From contig JBFWUS010000026.1 of NCBI GenBank assembly GCA_050247155.1, positions 1 through 64,000 of the forward strand: 64,000 nt of DNA, in the 5' to 3' direction. The notes under the pieces were generated by a model. That model did no database searches, had not been told where the DNA came from, and saw nothing but the letters and a program-made list of their open reading frames with translations. The position numbers and the translations under genes were made by a program. This document shows, one piece after another, positions 9,864-19,751 of this stretch; position 1 is the stretch's first letter, and each line of letters opens with the position of its first letter. This stretch comes from Mesorhizobium_G sp050247155 (GTDB lineage Bacteria > Pseudomonadota > Alphaproteobacteria > Rhizobiales > Rhizobiaceae).

Positions 9864-10142
9864 TTCTTGCCTTTCTTCATCTTCATCCGCCGTGCCGAAG
9901 GCTAAGCCTCTGCGACTTTGCTTGATCCTTTGAGGGCCGATGGCCGCCTCAGGAGAAGAAAGGCGCTTGGACAGTCGAGAGCGGAGACACGGGAGGCGGA
10001 AGCGCTTCTGGCTCCACGACGGTGGCTGTCTCGCGACAAAACCTCCGGCCCTCCGTTCAGCCCCCATTCGGACCGCGGATGCGGGGCGTATAGAGGAGGA
10101 CAATCGCAAAGGCAAGCGTTGCGCGGCCGCGAGGCTGCGGCA

Positions 10143-12065
10143 CTACACCCCACCCATTCCCGGCAACCCTGGGAAGAACCGCTTGGTCGCCTTTTGACTG
10201 CCGAACATGGCGTCGTATTGCAGCAGGCGGAAATCGTTGATCAGCGGATCGATCTTCTTCTCGCGCGACCAGTCCTGCGTGGGCTGGCCGTCGTTCGAGA
10301 GCAGAAGATGGCGTTCCACGACATCGTATTTGGCGTCAACACGGCCGAGAAAGCCCGTGTAGTAGGGGTGCTTGATGCCCGCCGTCTCGAACATCTTTAG
10401 CGGGATCAGCGACGGGCTGATCGCGCCGATGTCCTTCATCGTGCCGGTCTTGTTCGACCACACGACCAACGGCGTTTCGCGATGCAGCGCCAGCGCCTGC
10501 GGCGGCTCACGGCGTTCCGGCACCGGCTCCTTCAGGAACCCGGTCTCCGTATAGCCCTGGTTCAGCGGCGGCAGGTGATCTCCAAAAAAGACGAGGACGG
10601 TCGGGCGCTCACGCTTCTGCGCCCAGTCCATCAGCCGCTTCAGGCTGCGGTCGGCGTCCGCCATCGACTCGGCATAGGTCTGGATCGACAGATTGGTGCG
10701 GTAGCTCGCGGATGAGTCGACCTTAATCTTGGCGTCGTAATAGCGATTGGGCTCGTACGGGCCGTGACCTTGCAGGCTGACCGCGAAAGTGAAGAACGGC
10801 CGCTCGGTGGCATCGGCGCGTTTGATGATCTCGTCGGTCAAAGAATCGTCGGACACCAGCGGCCCGCGCGACTTCATCGGCGGCAGGTTCTCGATCGACA
10901 GGAAGCGGTCGAAGCCGAAGGCGTCATAGACATGCTTGCGGTTCCAGAACCAGCCTTCGAACGGGTGAATGGCGGTCGTCTCATAGCCTTGCGAGCGGAA
11001 GAAGGTCGCCAGCGACGGCATCGGCCCGCGCACATATTGCTGATAAGGGATCGAGCCGTAGGGCAGGAAGGCGTTCGAAAAACCGGTCAGGGCCTCGAAC
11101 TCGACATTGGCGGTCATGCCGCCGAACTCCGGCGAGAACATCGAGCCCGAGCGGGTCTTGCGCACGGTCGGGATCGGGTCCGGCGTAAATTTGGTATTCG
11201 GCAGCAGCGTCGGATCCCAGAAGGATTCGCTCATCACCATGATGACATCGGGCTTTTCAGCCGGCATCGCCAGCGCGGTCGGGCCAGGGCTCGGCGCGAT
11301 ATTCGCCATCACCTCATCATTGTAGAGTGGCGGCGCGCCGACCTTGGCCATCGGCACGTTGAGCGCGAAGGCGATGGCGAAACCGTTGGACGCATAGTTT
11401 TCCTTCTGGTCCCACATGACAGGGATGATCTGCAGCCGGTCGCGGACCCAGGAGAAGGTCGCGTAGTCCATGATGGAGACGAAGAAGGCGAGCGCCGGCA
11501 CGGCGACCGCCAGCCGAACCAGACGGCTCTTCATCGAAATCGGCCGGGTGCGGCGCCACCAGCGCCAGGCCCGGTAGAGGGCATAGAATGCCAGAAGCGC
11601 GCAGGCGACCATGGCAACGGCCACCCAAGGCCGTTCGCGCACCAGCAATGGCATCAATTCCATGATCTGGCGGGCGTACAGAATGTCTGTCGGGTAGAGC
11701 GGATCGCCTAGATAGTGCACCTTCTGGCGGCCGATGAAGGCCAGCGTCAGCGCAAATGGCGCAATGATGAGCAGGCTGTTATGGCGGCGACCGAGCAACG
11801 CGTCGAGCGCGATCAGCACCAGCGAAAGCAAGACGATCGTGGTCCAACCGGGACGATGCGGTTGCAGAAAGAATTCGATGGTCGGCGCGAGCGCGCCGCG
11901 CGTCACCCACTCGATGGCAAAAACGAGGATGGTGGCGATCAAGACGGTGGCCAGAACGGACCGCGAGACGCGCCAAAAATCGCGCCAGCTCCATTTGGAG
12001 CCGGCGACGCCAAAATGCGCGGGAATATGTGGCGCGCTCAACGCGCCCGAGGCGGCAGTCTGCAA
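10143..12065 (-). CDS. LtaS/OpgB-type phosphoglycerol transferase (sulfatase fold)
   Basis: A 640-residue membrane enzyme with about five N-terminal transmembrane segments (within residues 30-220) followed by an extracytoplasmic alkaline-phosphatase-superfamily domain (about 270-560). Motifs include DVIMVMSESFWDP (start of the catalytic domain), the nucleophile region GGMTANVEFEALTG and the metal-binding FFGDHLPPL. Relatives transfer phosphoglycerol to lipoteichoic acid (LtaS) or to periplasmic glucans (OpgB/MdoB). In rhizobia the likely acceptor is cyclic beta-1,2-glucan, as for CgmB, but that is inference. It lies upstream of rpsF on the same strand and diverges from fabD. Confidence 0.85.
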   Translation of the reverse strand: MQTAASGALSAPHIPAHFGVAGSKWSWRDFWRVSRSVLATVLIATILVFAIEWVTRGALAPTIEFFLQPHRPGWTTIVLLSLVLIALDALLGRRHNSLLIIAPFALTLAFIGRQKVHYLGDPLYPTDILYARQIMELMPLLVRERPWVAVAMVACALLAFYALYRAWRWWRRTRPISMKSRLVRLAVAVPALAFFVSIMDYATFSWVRDRLQIIPVMWDQKENYASNGFAIAFALNVPMAKVGAPPLYNDEVMANIAPSPGPTALAMPAEKPDVIMVMSESFWDPTLLPNTKFTPDPIPTVRKTRSGSMFSPEFGGMTANVEFEALTGFSNAFLPYGSIPYQQYVRGPMPSLATFFRSQGYETTAIHPFEGWFWNRKHVYDAFGFDRFLSIENLPPMKSRGPLVSDDSLTDEIIKRADATERPFFTFAVSLQGHGPYEPNRYYDAKIKVDSSASYRTNLSIQTYAESMADADRSLKRLMDWAQKRERPTVLVFFGDHLPPLNQGYTETGFLKEPVPERREPPQALALHRETPLVVWSNKTGTMKDIGAISPSLIPLKMFETAGIKHPYYTGFLGRVDAKYDVVERHLLLSNDGQPTQDWSREKKIDPLINDFRLLQYDAMFGSQKATKRFFPGLPGMGGV

Positions 12066-12304
12066 CTCAATTCCACTCCTCAGCGGCGCGCCGAACCAAA
12101 TGTCACGCGGCTGTCATCCAACCGTCATAAATCTAGCGCTTGCGGCAGAATTGAGAAGCCGGCGAAAAGTTCCAAGGATTTTTCGTCGGCTGACGGTTTT
12201 TCGAGGAATTGCGAAGCTTGCCCGGCAGCAAATCCGTGCAAAACCTTGACTTCGCGCCCCCGGTCGCGGCAGACGGGCTGCCAGATCAAGCAGGGCGCGA
12301 CAAA

Positions 12305-13246
12305 ATGTCAGTAGCATTTACCTTTCCGGGCCAGGGCAGCCAGGCGGTCGGCATGGGCCGCGACCTGGCGGACGCATTCCCAGAGGCGCGCGCGGTGTTC
12401 GCGGAGGTGGACGAAGCGCTCGGCCAGAAGCTTTCGACTATCATGTGGGAAGGTCCTGAAGAGACATTAACGCTGACCGCCAACGCCCAGCCGGCGCTGA
12501 TGGCCGTATCGCTGGCGGCAATCCGGGCACTCGAGGCGCGTGGCTTTGTTTTGAAAGAGAAGGTCTCCTATGTCGCCGGTCACTCTCTAGGCGAGTATTC
12601 CGCCTTGGCGGCGGCCGGCACTTTTTCTATCGCGGACACGGCAAGATTGCTCCGCATCCGCGGCAACGCCATGCAGGCGGCCGTACCGGTGGGCGAGGGG
12701 GCGATGGCCGCGATCCTGGGGCTGGAACAGGCTGACGTTGAAGCTGCCTGCCAGGAGGCTGCCGCGACCGCGCCCGTCCAGATCGCCAACGACAATGGCG
12801 GCGGGCAGTTGGTGATCTCCGGCGCCAAGGCTGGCGTGGAGCTGGCAGCCAAGCTCTGCACCGACAAGGGTGCCAAGCGCGCCATCATGCTGCCGGTTTC
12901 CGCACCCTTCCATTCGGCGCTGATGACGCCGGCGGCGGATGCGATGCGCGAGGCGCTGGCGAGGGTGGCAAAGAATGTGCCGACGCTGCCGGTAGTGGCC
13001 AATGTCGTCGTTCAGCCGATCAGCTATCCCGACGAAATCGTAAAGCGCCTGATCGAACAGGTGACCGGACGTGTGCGCTGGCGCGAGACCGTGGAATGGT
13101 TTGGCGCAAACGGCGTCACAACGCTGTACGAAATCGGTTCGGGCAAAGTGCTGTCCGGCCTTGCGCGGCGCATCAACCGCGAGCTCGCCACCGCCAATGT
13201 TGGGACAGCCGCGGAAGTTGAAGCTGCGCTCGGCGCGCTGGCATAG
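12305..13246 (+). CDS. fabD: Malonyl-CoA-ACP transacylase FabD
   Basis: Transfers malonate from CoA to acyl carrier protein, supplying the extender for fatty-acid elongation. The 313-residue protein starts MSVAFTFPGQGSQAVGMG and has the nucleophile motif GHSLGEYSA (Ser94), the VSAPFHS histidine region (about 205) and the C-terminal TLYEIGSGKVLSGL segment. The frame is open upstream to 12209, but the ATG at 12305 gives the family start. It heads fabD-fabG-acpP-fabF on the same strand, 11 bases before fabG. Confidence 0.97.
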   Translation: MSVAFTFPGQGSQAVGMGRDLADAFPEARAVFAEVDEALGQKLSTIMWEGPEETLTLTANAQPALMAVSLAAIRALEARGFVLKEKVSYVAGHSLGEYSALAAAGTFSIADTARLLRIRGNAMQAAVPVGEGAMAAILGLEQADVEAACQEAAATAPVQIANDNGGGQLVISGAKAGVELAAKLCTDKGAKRAIMLPVSAPFHSALMTPAADAMREALARVAKNVPTLPVVANVVVQPISYPDEIVKRLIEQVTGRVRWRETVEWFGANGVTTLYEIGSGKVLSGLARRINRELATANVGTAAEVEAALGALA

Positions 13247-13257
13247 GAGTTTTTTTC

Positions 13258-13995
13258 ATGTTCGATCTGACAGGCAAAAAAGCCCTCGTTACGGGCGCTT
13301 CTGGCGGCATCGGCGAGGCGATCGCCCGCGTTCTCCATGCGCAGGGCGCGATTGTGGGTCTGCACGGCACCCGCCAGGAGAAGCTCGAGGCGCTGGCTGG
13401 GGAACTCGGCGACCGGACCAAGCTTTTTCCGGCCAACCTGTCGGATCGCGACGCAGTGAAGGCTTTGGCCCAGAAGGCCGAGGCCGATCTGGAAGGCGTC
13501 GATATCCTGGTCAACAACGCCGGGATTACCAAGGACGGGCTGTTCGTGCGGATGTCGGACGCCGATTGGGACGCTGTGATCGAGGTGAACCTGACTTCCG
13601 TATTCCGGCTCACACGCGAGCTGACACATCCTATGATGCGCCGCCGCAATGGCCGCATCATCAACATTACGTCCGTCGTCGGCGTGACGGGCAATCCCGG
13701 CCAGGCGAATTATTGCGCCTCCAAGGCCGGCATGATCGGCTTTTCGAAATCGTTGGCGCAAGAGATCGCCACCCGCAATGTGACGGTGAACTGCGTCGCG
13801 CCGGGCTTCATTGAATCGGCAATGACTGACAAGCTGAACGACAAGCAGAAAGAGACGATTATGGCCGCGATTCCGGCCCGACGCATGGGAACCGGCGCTG
13901 AAGTCGCAGCCGCCGTGGCCTTCCTTGCGTCGAGTGAGGCGGCCTATGTCACTGGCCAGACCATTCACGTGAATGGCGGCATGGCGATGATTTAG
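13258..13995 (+). CDS. fabG: 3-oxoacyl-ACP reductase FabG
   Basis: NADPH-dependent short-chain reductase of the first reduction step of fatty-acid elongation. The 245-residue protein has the TGASGGIG nucleotide-binding motif (13-20), NNAG (86-89) and the catalytic Ser139, Tyr152 and Lys156 (YCASK). It ends with the usual TGQTIHVNGGMAM. A GGAG ribosome-binding site precedes the ATG. Its position between fabD and acpP confirms the assignment over other short-chain dehydrogenases. Confidence 0.97.
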   Translation: MFDLTGKKALVTGASGGIGEAIARVLHAQGAIVGLHGTRQEKLEALAGELGDRTKLFPANLSDRDAVKALAQKAEADLEGVDILVNNAGITKDGLFVRMSDADWDAVIEVNLTSVFRLTRELTHPMMRRRNGRIINITSVVGVTGNPGQANYCASKAGMIGFSKSLAQEIATRNVTVNCVAPGFIESAMTDKLNDKQKETIMAAIPARRMGTGAEVAAAVAFLASSEAAYVTGQTIHVNGGMAMI

Positions 13996-14196
13996 TATGA
14001 AACATGGTGGCCCGGCTCGACTTCACGCTCTTTTACAGCCGCAAGATTTCGTGTAATCGGGCCGCGACACGGTGCTTCGGCGGCGGGTTTCTTGCTGCTT
14101 TTGCCGGCCCTGTGGTCAGTGCAGCATTTGACCTTGATTAGAGGCAGTCGGGTCGCTAACGAAGACTTACGAACCAGAAAGACGAAGGGTTTCCCT

Positions 14197-14433
14197 ATGA
14201 GCGATACCGCCGAGCGCGTGAAAAAGATCGTGGTTGAGCATCTCGGCGTTGATGCCGACAAGGTCACCGAGGGCGCGAGCTTCATCGACGACCTGGGCGC
14301 GGACAGCCTCGACACGGTCGAACTCGTCATGGCTTTCGAAGAAGAATTCGGCGTTGAGATTCCGGACGACGCGGCCGAGACCATTCTGACGGTCGGCGAT
14401 GCCGTGAAATACATCGACAAGGCTTCGGCCTAA
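14197..14433 (+). CDS. acpP: Acyl carrier protein
   Basis: Carries growing acyl chains on a phosphopantetheine arm. The 78-residue acidic protein has the attachment motif GADSLDTVEL, with Ser37 as the modified residue, and the normal four-helix layout. The frame is open upstream to 14092, but the ATG at 14197 gives the family N-terminus MSDTAERVKKIVVEHLGV. It has its own 201-base upstream gap, so a separate promoter is likely, as expected for a highly expressed gene. Confidence 0.98.
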   Translation: MSDTAERVKKIVVEHLGVDADKVTEGASFIDDLGADSLDTVELVMAFEEEFGVEIPDDAAETILTVGDAVKYIDKASA

Positions 14434-14465
14434 GTTTCCTCGATGCTCGATCGGTTGGAGGCAAG

Positions 14466-15728
14466 ATGAGGCGCGTTGTCGTAACTGGCATGGGCCTCGT
14501 CTCGCCATTTGGCGTCGGCGTCGAGCATAGCTGGAAAGAGATCCTGGCCGGCAAGAGCGCTGCTCGCCGCGTCGAAGATTTTCAGGTGGACGATCTGCCT
14601 TGCAAGATCGCCCATCAGATTCCGCGTGGTGACGGCTCGAACGGCACGCTCAATCCCGAGGCCGTTCTCGAACCGAAAGAACTGCGCAAGATCGGCGATT
14701 TCATCCTTTACGGCATCGCGGCTGCGGACGAGGCGCTGAAGGATTCCGGCTGGGAGCCGAAAACCGAAGCCGAACGCGGCATGACCGGCGTCATGATCGG
14801 CTCCGGCATCGGCGGCATTTCCGGAATCGCGGAAAACGCGCTCATCCTGAAAGAACGCGGCCCGCGCCGCATTAGTCCTTTCTTCATTCCCGGCAACATC
14901 ATCAATCTGGTATCCGGCCAGGTATCGATCCGTTACGGGCTGAAAGGTCCGAACCACGCCGTCGTGACCGCCTGTTCCACCGGCGCGCATGCTATTGGCG
15001 ACGCGGCGCGGTTGATCATCTTCGGCGATGCCGACGTGATGCTGGCCGGCGGGACGGAATCGCCAATCGATCGCTTGTCGATGGCCGGCTTTGCGGCCTG
15101 CAAGGCGCTTTCGACCGACCGAAACGACACGCCGCAACAGGCATCGCGCCCCTATGACAAGGATCGTGATGGCTTTGTCATGGGTGAGGGCGCCGGCGTC
15201 GTTGTGCTTGAAGAGCTCGAGCACGCCAAGGCGCGCGGCGCGAAGATCTACGCCGAAGTGACCGGCTATGGTCTGTCGGGCGATGCTTATCACATTACGG
15301 CTCCTGCCGAGGACGGCGATGGCGCATACCGTTGCATGTCGCATGCGCTGAACCGGGCCCGCATCACGGCTGCGGACATCGACTACATCAACGCGCACGG
15401 CACCTCGACGATGGCCGACACGATCGAGCTTGGCGCGGTCGAGCGGCTGGTCGGCAATGCGGCATCCAAAATTTCGATGTCGTCGACGAAGTCGTCGATC
15501 GGCCATTTGCTGGGTGCTGCCGGAGCGGCTGAGGCAATTTTTTCCATCCTGGCGATTCGCGACAATATCGCGCCGCCGACTATCAACCTGGACAATCCCG
15601 AGCGCGAGACGGCAATCGATCTCGTGCCGCACAAGGCCAGACCGCGTCAGATCGACGTGGCCTTGTCCAATTCCTTCGGCTTTGGCGGCACCAACGCGTC
15701 TTTGGTCTTGCAGCGCTACGTGGCCTGA
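14466..15728 (+). CDS. fabF: Beta-ketoacyl-ACP synthase II FabF
   Basis: Condensing enzyme that elongates acyl-ACP with malonyl-ACP. The 420-residue protein has the catalytic triad Cys170 (TACSTGAHAIG), His311 (NAHGTST) and His347 (SIGHLLGAAG). The terminal GFGGTNASLVLQ is typical. A GGAGG site sits just before the ATG, 32 bases after acpP. A long palindromic element follows the stop. Confidence 0.97.
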   Translation: MRRVVVTGMGLVSPFGVGVEHSWKEILAGKSAARRVEDFQVDDLPCKIAHQIPRGDGSNGTLNPEAVLEPKELRKIGDFILYGIAAADEALKDSGWEPKTEAERGMTGVMIGSGIGGISGIAENALILKERGPRRISPFFIPGNIINLVSGQVSIRYGLKGPNHAVVTACSTGAHAIGDAARLIIFGDADVMLAGGTESPIDRLSMAGFAACKALSTDRNDTPQQASRPYDKDRDGFVMGEGAGVVVLEELEHAKARGAKIYAEVTGYGLSGDAYHITAPAEDGDGAYRCMSHALNRARITAADIDYINAHGTSTMADTIELGAVERLVGNAASKISMSSTKSSIGHLLGAAGAAEAIFSILAIRDNIAPPTINLDNPERETAIDLVPHKARPRQIDVALSNSFGFGGTNASLVLQRYVA

Positions 15729-16112
15729 CGGCGACTGCCGTCATTTTTGCCATATTCCCTGCTAGTTTCCGCCAGAGCGAGATGAGGTTAGATTGAATCA
15801 TTCTGTTTGCCGTTTGGCGAGGCGACCCGCGAGGAAGGCCGCGAAGGTCGGGCTGGTTGCCCGGCCGAGCGGCCTGACGATGTGGGTGTCCGCCAAACTC
15901 AAACCCGAAGGGCCGGGCCGGTTTGGGCCAATTCCATCGGCCTTCGTCTCGGCCGGACAACCAGTCCGACCATCGACGAAGTCCTCGACCCCCGGGACCG
16001 GCCTCCGGTCGGACCGAGGGCAGGCCAAGTCCCAAACCATCGCCGGCAGAATGGTTCAATCTAGCCTCATCTCGCTCTCGGGTGTGGCTTTCTGACAAAG
16101 AGTGGCGGCGAC
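15729..16112. other. Gap between fabF and mltG without a gene
   Basis: Almost all of this gap is the family C palindromic element (15774-16078). Open frames on both strands inside it have no recognisable protein character and mirror each other because of the palindrome. I see no independent gene. Confidence 0.8.
15774..16078. repeat. Palindromic intergenic element, family C, copy 1
   Basis: Terminal inverted arms of 32 bases (15774-15805 and 16047-16078) differ at two positions and start AGAGCGAGATGAGG. The interior carries the core AAGGTCGGGCTGGTTGCCCG, which is nearly identical to the core of the element at 35094-35250 read in reverse. The interior has further GC-rich inverted segments based on GGCCGGnnGGCC-like words. 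No transposase is present, so it behaves like a non-autonomous palindromic element. Confidence 0.85.
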
Positions 16113-17330
16113 ATGAGCAGCAATCCGGCGAATCCGGTTGAATTCGGCAGGCGTGCAACGCCGCCTTCCGCGTCGGCTGCGACCCCGCAATCCTATGCCG
16201 CTGAAACACCGACGGCTGCGGCCAGACCGGCTAGCGAGGCGTTGCGGCCCGCTGCCACGGTTACGCCAAGCCCCGCTGGCACCCGGCGTTCGCGCGGCTC
16301 GCGCAACCAGATCATCGTCTTCATGAACTTCCTGATGTCGCTGATCGTCTTTGTCGTGCTCGGCGCCGGCGTCATCTTCTTTGTCGGCAAGCGTAGTTTC
16401 GAGGCGCCGGGGCCGTCGTCCGCCGACACGACTTTCGTCGTTCGCCCGAACAGCGGCGTGCAGGCGATTTCGACCGATCTGGAAGATCGTGGCCTGATCA
16501 GCAGCGCCTGGATCTTTTCGCGCGGCGTGGCTGCCTATGGCAATGCCGGCGCGCTGAAGGCTGGCGAGTACGAGGTCAAGGCGGGTGCTTCCATGCACGA
16601 CATCATGGATGTGCTGGAGAGCGGCAAGTCCCTGATGTACTCGATTACTATTCCCGAGGGGCTGACCGTTGATCAAGCTTGGCAGCGCGTTGCCGAAATG
16701 AAGGAGCTTTCGGGTGATATGCCGCAAGCCATACCGGATGAGGGGACGCTGGCGGCCGACACGCAACGCTTTACGCGTGGAACGCCGCGCCAGCAGATCA
16801 TCGACAAGATGCTTGCCGATCAGAAGAAGCTCGTCGCCAGCATATGGGAAACCCGCACGGCCGACCTCCCATTGGCTGACATCAACGAGTTCGTGACCCT
16901 GGCGTCGATTGTCGAGAAGGAAACCGGAATTGCAGCGGAGCGCCCGCAGGTGGCGGCGGTCTTTATCAACCGCCTGAACAAGGGCATGCGGCTGCAATCC
17001 GACCCGACCATTATCTATGGGTTGTTCGGCGGCAAGGGAAAGCCGGCGGACCGGCCGATCTACCAATCCGACATCAAGAAGCAGACGCCGTACAATACCT
17101 ACGTCATCGACGGCCTGCCGCCGACGCCCATTGCAAACCCCGGTCGCGCAGCCCTTGAGGCCGTCGCCAACCCCGCCAAGACGAATGACCTCTACTTCGT
17201 CGCCGACGGCACGGGCGGGCACGTCTTTGCCGCGACGCTCGAAGACCACAACAAGAACGTTGCCAAATGGCGCGCTTTGCAAAAGGATCAGGCCGGAGCA
17301 GGCGAAGAAGCCGAGGGAACGGCGCAGTAA
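16113..17330 (+). CDS. mltG: Endolytic transglycosylase MltG
   Basis: Inner-membrane lytic transglycosylase that cuts nascent glycan strands and helps set their length. The 405-residue protein has a cytoplasmic Pro/Ala-rich N-terminus (1-60), one transmembrane helix (about 67-92), a LysM-like region and the YceG catalytic domain. That domain has the signature LASIVEKETG, whose first glutamate (about 268) is the catalytic candidate, followed by FINRL and LQSDPT. It follows fabF across the palindrome and precedes yicC, the rhizobial arrangement. Confidence 0.95.
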   Translation: MSSNPANPVEFGRRATPPSASAATPQSYAAETPTAAARPASEALRPAATVTPSPAGTRRSRGSRNQIIVFMNFLMSLIVFVVLGAGVIFFVGKRSFEAPGPSSADTTFVVRPNSGVQAISTDLEDRGLISSAWIFSRGVAAYGNAGALKAGEYEVKAGASMHDIMDVLESGKSLMYSITIPEGLTVDQAWQRVAEMKELSGDMPQAIPDEGTLAADTQRFTRGTPRQQIIDKMLADQKKLVASIWETRTADLPLADINEFVTLASIVEKETGIAAERPQVAAVFINRLNKGMRLQSDPTIIYGLFGGKGKPADRPIYQSDIKKQTPYNTYVIDGLPPTPIANPGRAALEAVANPAKTNDLYFVADGTGGHVFAATLEDHNKNVAKWRALQKDQAGAGEEAEGTAQ

Positions 17331-17357
17331 TTTGCCGGCGGGTCGAGGGGTGCTGGC

Positions 17358-18242
17358 ATGAGCCTGCAGAGCATGACGGGGTTTGCGCGCGCGTCTGGCG
17401 ATACGGCGTCGGTGACCTGGGAATTGCGTTCGGTCAACGGCAAGTCGATTGAGGCGCGCCTACGCCTGCCTCAGGGCATGGAGCGGATCGAGCCCCTGGC
17501 GCGTCAGGCCGTGCAGCAGCGGTTTTCGCGCGGCAACATTCAGGCTTCTTTGACGATGACGCGCGTGCCGGGCTCGCAGCCGCAGCCGGTTGTGAACGAG
17601 GCCTTTCTGAAGGACGTCGCGGAATTAGCCAAACGACTGGAGCAGCAATTCGGCGCTGCGTCGGCGAGCGCGGACGGTCTGCTGGCGCTGCGCGGCGTGC
17701 TCGACGTGCCGGAGACAGTCGAAACTGAAGAGCAGCGCGCCGCAGGCGATGCCGCCATTATGTCAGTGCTTGATCAGGCGCTGGCCGGCCTTGAGGCGGC
17801 GCGCAAGGCGGAAGGTACAGCCCTTGGCGCTGTTCTCGGCCATCATGTCAGCGAGATCGAGGCGCTGACGCAACGCGCCGAGGCCGACCCATCGCGCGAG
17901 CCGGCCGCGATCCGCCAACGATTAGCCGAGCAGGTGCGCTTGCTGATGGATGTCGGGGCCGGGCTGGACGAACAGCGTCTTCATATGGAAGCGGCGTTCC
18001 TGGCGACCAAGGCCGACATTCGCGAAGAGCTCGACCGCCTGAAAACCCATGTCGCATCGGCTCGAATACTGCTTGCGCAAGGCGGTCCGGTCGGTCGCAA
18101 GCTGGATTTTCTGGCGCAGGAATTCAATCGCGAATCGAATACATTATGCTCCAAATCGAACGCTGCCGCGGTGACGGCGATCGGTCTGGAGTTGAAGGCG
18201 GTGGTCGACCGCTTTCGTGAGCAAGTGCAGAATCTGGAGTAG
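17358..18242 (+). CDS. yicC: YicC family endoribonuclease-like protein
   Basis: YicC-like protein of 294 residues; E. coli YicC is an endoribonuclease affecting small RNA turnover. It begins with the family signature SMTGFARA (about 4-11) and WELRSVNGKSIEARLRLP. The C-terminal DUF1732 region includes GRKLDFLAQEFNRESNTLCSKS. Length is normal. It overlaps nothing and lies 3 bases before gmk, the conserved yicC-gmk pairing. Confidence 0.95.
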   Translation: MSLQSMTGFARASGDTASVTWELRSVNGKSIEARLRLPQGMERIEPLARQAVQQRFSRGNIQASLTMTRVPGSQPQPVVNEAFLKDVAELAKRLEQQFGAASASADGLLALRGVLDVPETVETEEQRAAGDAAIMSVLDQALAGLEAARKAEGTALGAVLGHHVSEIEALTQRAEADPSREPAAIRQRLAEQVRLLMDVGAGLDEQRLHMEAAFLATKADIREELDRLKTHVASARILLAQGGPVGRKLDFLAQEFNRESNTLCSKSNAAAVTAIGLELKAVVDRFREQVQNLE

Positions 18243-18245
18243 TTT

Positions 18246-18905
<660 letters not shown>

Positions 18906-18909
18906 GTCG

Positions 18910-19734
18910 CTATAGCGCCTGCGCCAGAGACACAAACTCCGCGACCGTCAAAGTTTCCGCCCGTCGCGTTCCGTCGATCCCGACTTTGGCCAGCAAGGCC
19001 TCGCCACCGAGGCTCTTCAGGCTTTGCCGAAGCATCTTGCGGCGCTGGCCGAAGGCAGCTTCGGTCACGCGGCCGAGCAGGCGAGCATCGACCGGCAGCG
19101 TGGTAGGGCGAGGCGCCAGATGCACGACTGATGATGTTACCTTCGGCGGTGGCGTGAAGGCTTGCGGCGGCACATCAAAGGCAATCTTCGCCTCCGTCCG
19201 CCAGCCGGCAAGGACGCCGAGCCGACCGTAGGCGTCTGTTCCCGGTTTGGCGATGATTCGCTCGGCCACCTCACGCTGGAACATCAGCGTCATCGATTCA
19301 TAATAGGGGGGCCAGTCAGCCAGGGTGAGCCAGCGGATCAGCAATTCTGTCCCGACATTGTAGGGCAGGTTGGCAACGATCTTCACCGGCCCACTGCCGC
19401 TGGCCGCCTTGAGATCGGCCTTCAGTGCGTCGCCGGGGATCACCGTCAGTCGGCCGGGATAGTGCGCGGACACTTCGGCAAGCGCAGCCAGACACCGCTC
19501 GTCGCGCTCTACCGCGACGACATGCTTGGCTCCATTAGCCAGCAGCGCACGCGTCAATCCGCCCGGACCCGGGCCGATCTCCAGCACGGTGTAAGCAGAG
19601 AGATCGCCCGCGGCGCGCGCGATTTTGCCGGTCAGGTTGAGGTCGAGTAGGAAATTCTGGCCAAGAGCCTTCTTGGCCCGCAGGTCGTATCGCTCGATGA
19701 CGTCGCGCAGCGGCGGCAGGCCGTCAATCGTCAT
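18910..19734 (-). CDS. rsmA: 16S rRNA dimethyladenosine transferase RsmA (KsgA)
   Basis: Dimethylates two adjacent adenosines in helix 45 of 16S rRNA during late 30S assembly. The 274-residue enzyme has KALGQNFLLD (22-31), the SAM motif VLEIGPGPGGLTR (50-62) and the catalytic NLPYNVGT (122-129). It is the last gene of the lptF-lptG-lptD-surA-rsmA series, 17 bases after surA. The pdxA gene usually found between surA and rsmA is absent. Confidence 0.96.
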   Translation of the reverse strand: MTIDGLPPLRDVIERYDLRAKKALGQNFLLDLNLTGKIARAAGDLSAYTVLEIGPGPGGLTRALLANGAKHVVAVERDERCLAALAEVSAHYPGRLTVIPGDALKADLKAASGSGPVKIVANLPYNVGTELLIRWLTLADWPPYYESMTLMFQREVAERIIAKPGTDAYGRLGVLAGWRTEAKIAFDVPPQAFTPPPKVTSSVVHLAPRPTTLPVDARLLGRVTEAAFGQRRKMLRQSLKSLGGEALLAKVGIDGTRRAETLTVAEFVSLAQAL

Positions 19735-19751
19735 AGCCTGCCTGCTTCAGC

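Noticed and set aside
9864..10142. Autoregulatory S6:S18 leader RNA before rpsF
   Set aside because: Such leaders exist in many bacteria, but I could not identify the required bulged CCG stem with confidence here.
10764..11711. Long plus-strand frame opposite the phosphoglycerol transferase gene
   Set aside because: It is antisense to a strong gene, rich in Arg/His/Gly as expected of an opposite-strand shadow in GC-rich DNA.
15793..16095. Open frames of about 80-100 codons on both strands between fabF and mltG
   Set aside because: They arise from the palindromic element and mirror each other; no protein family character.
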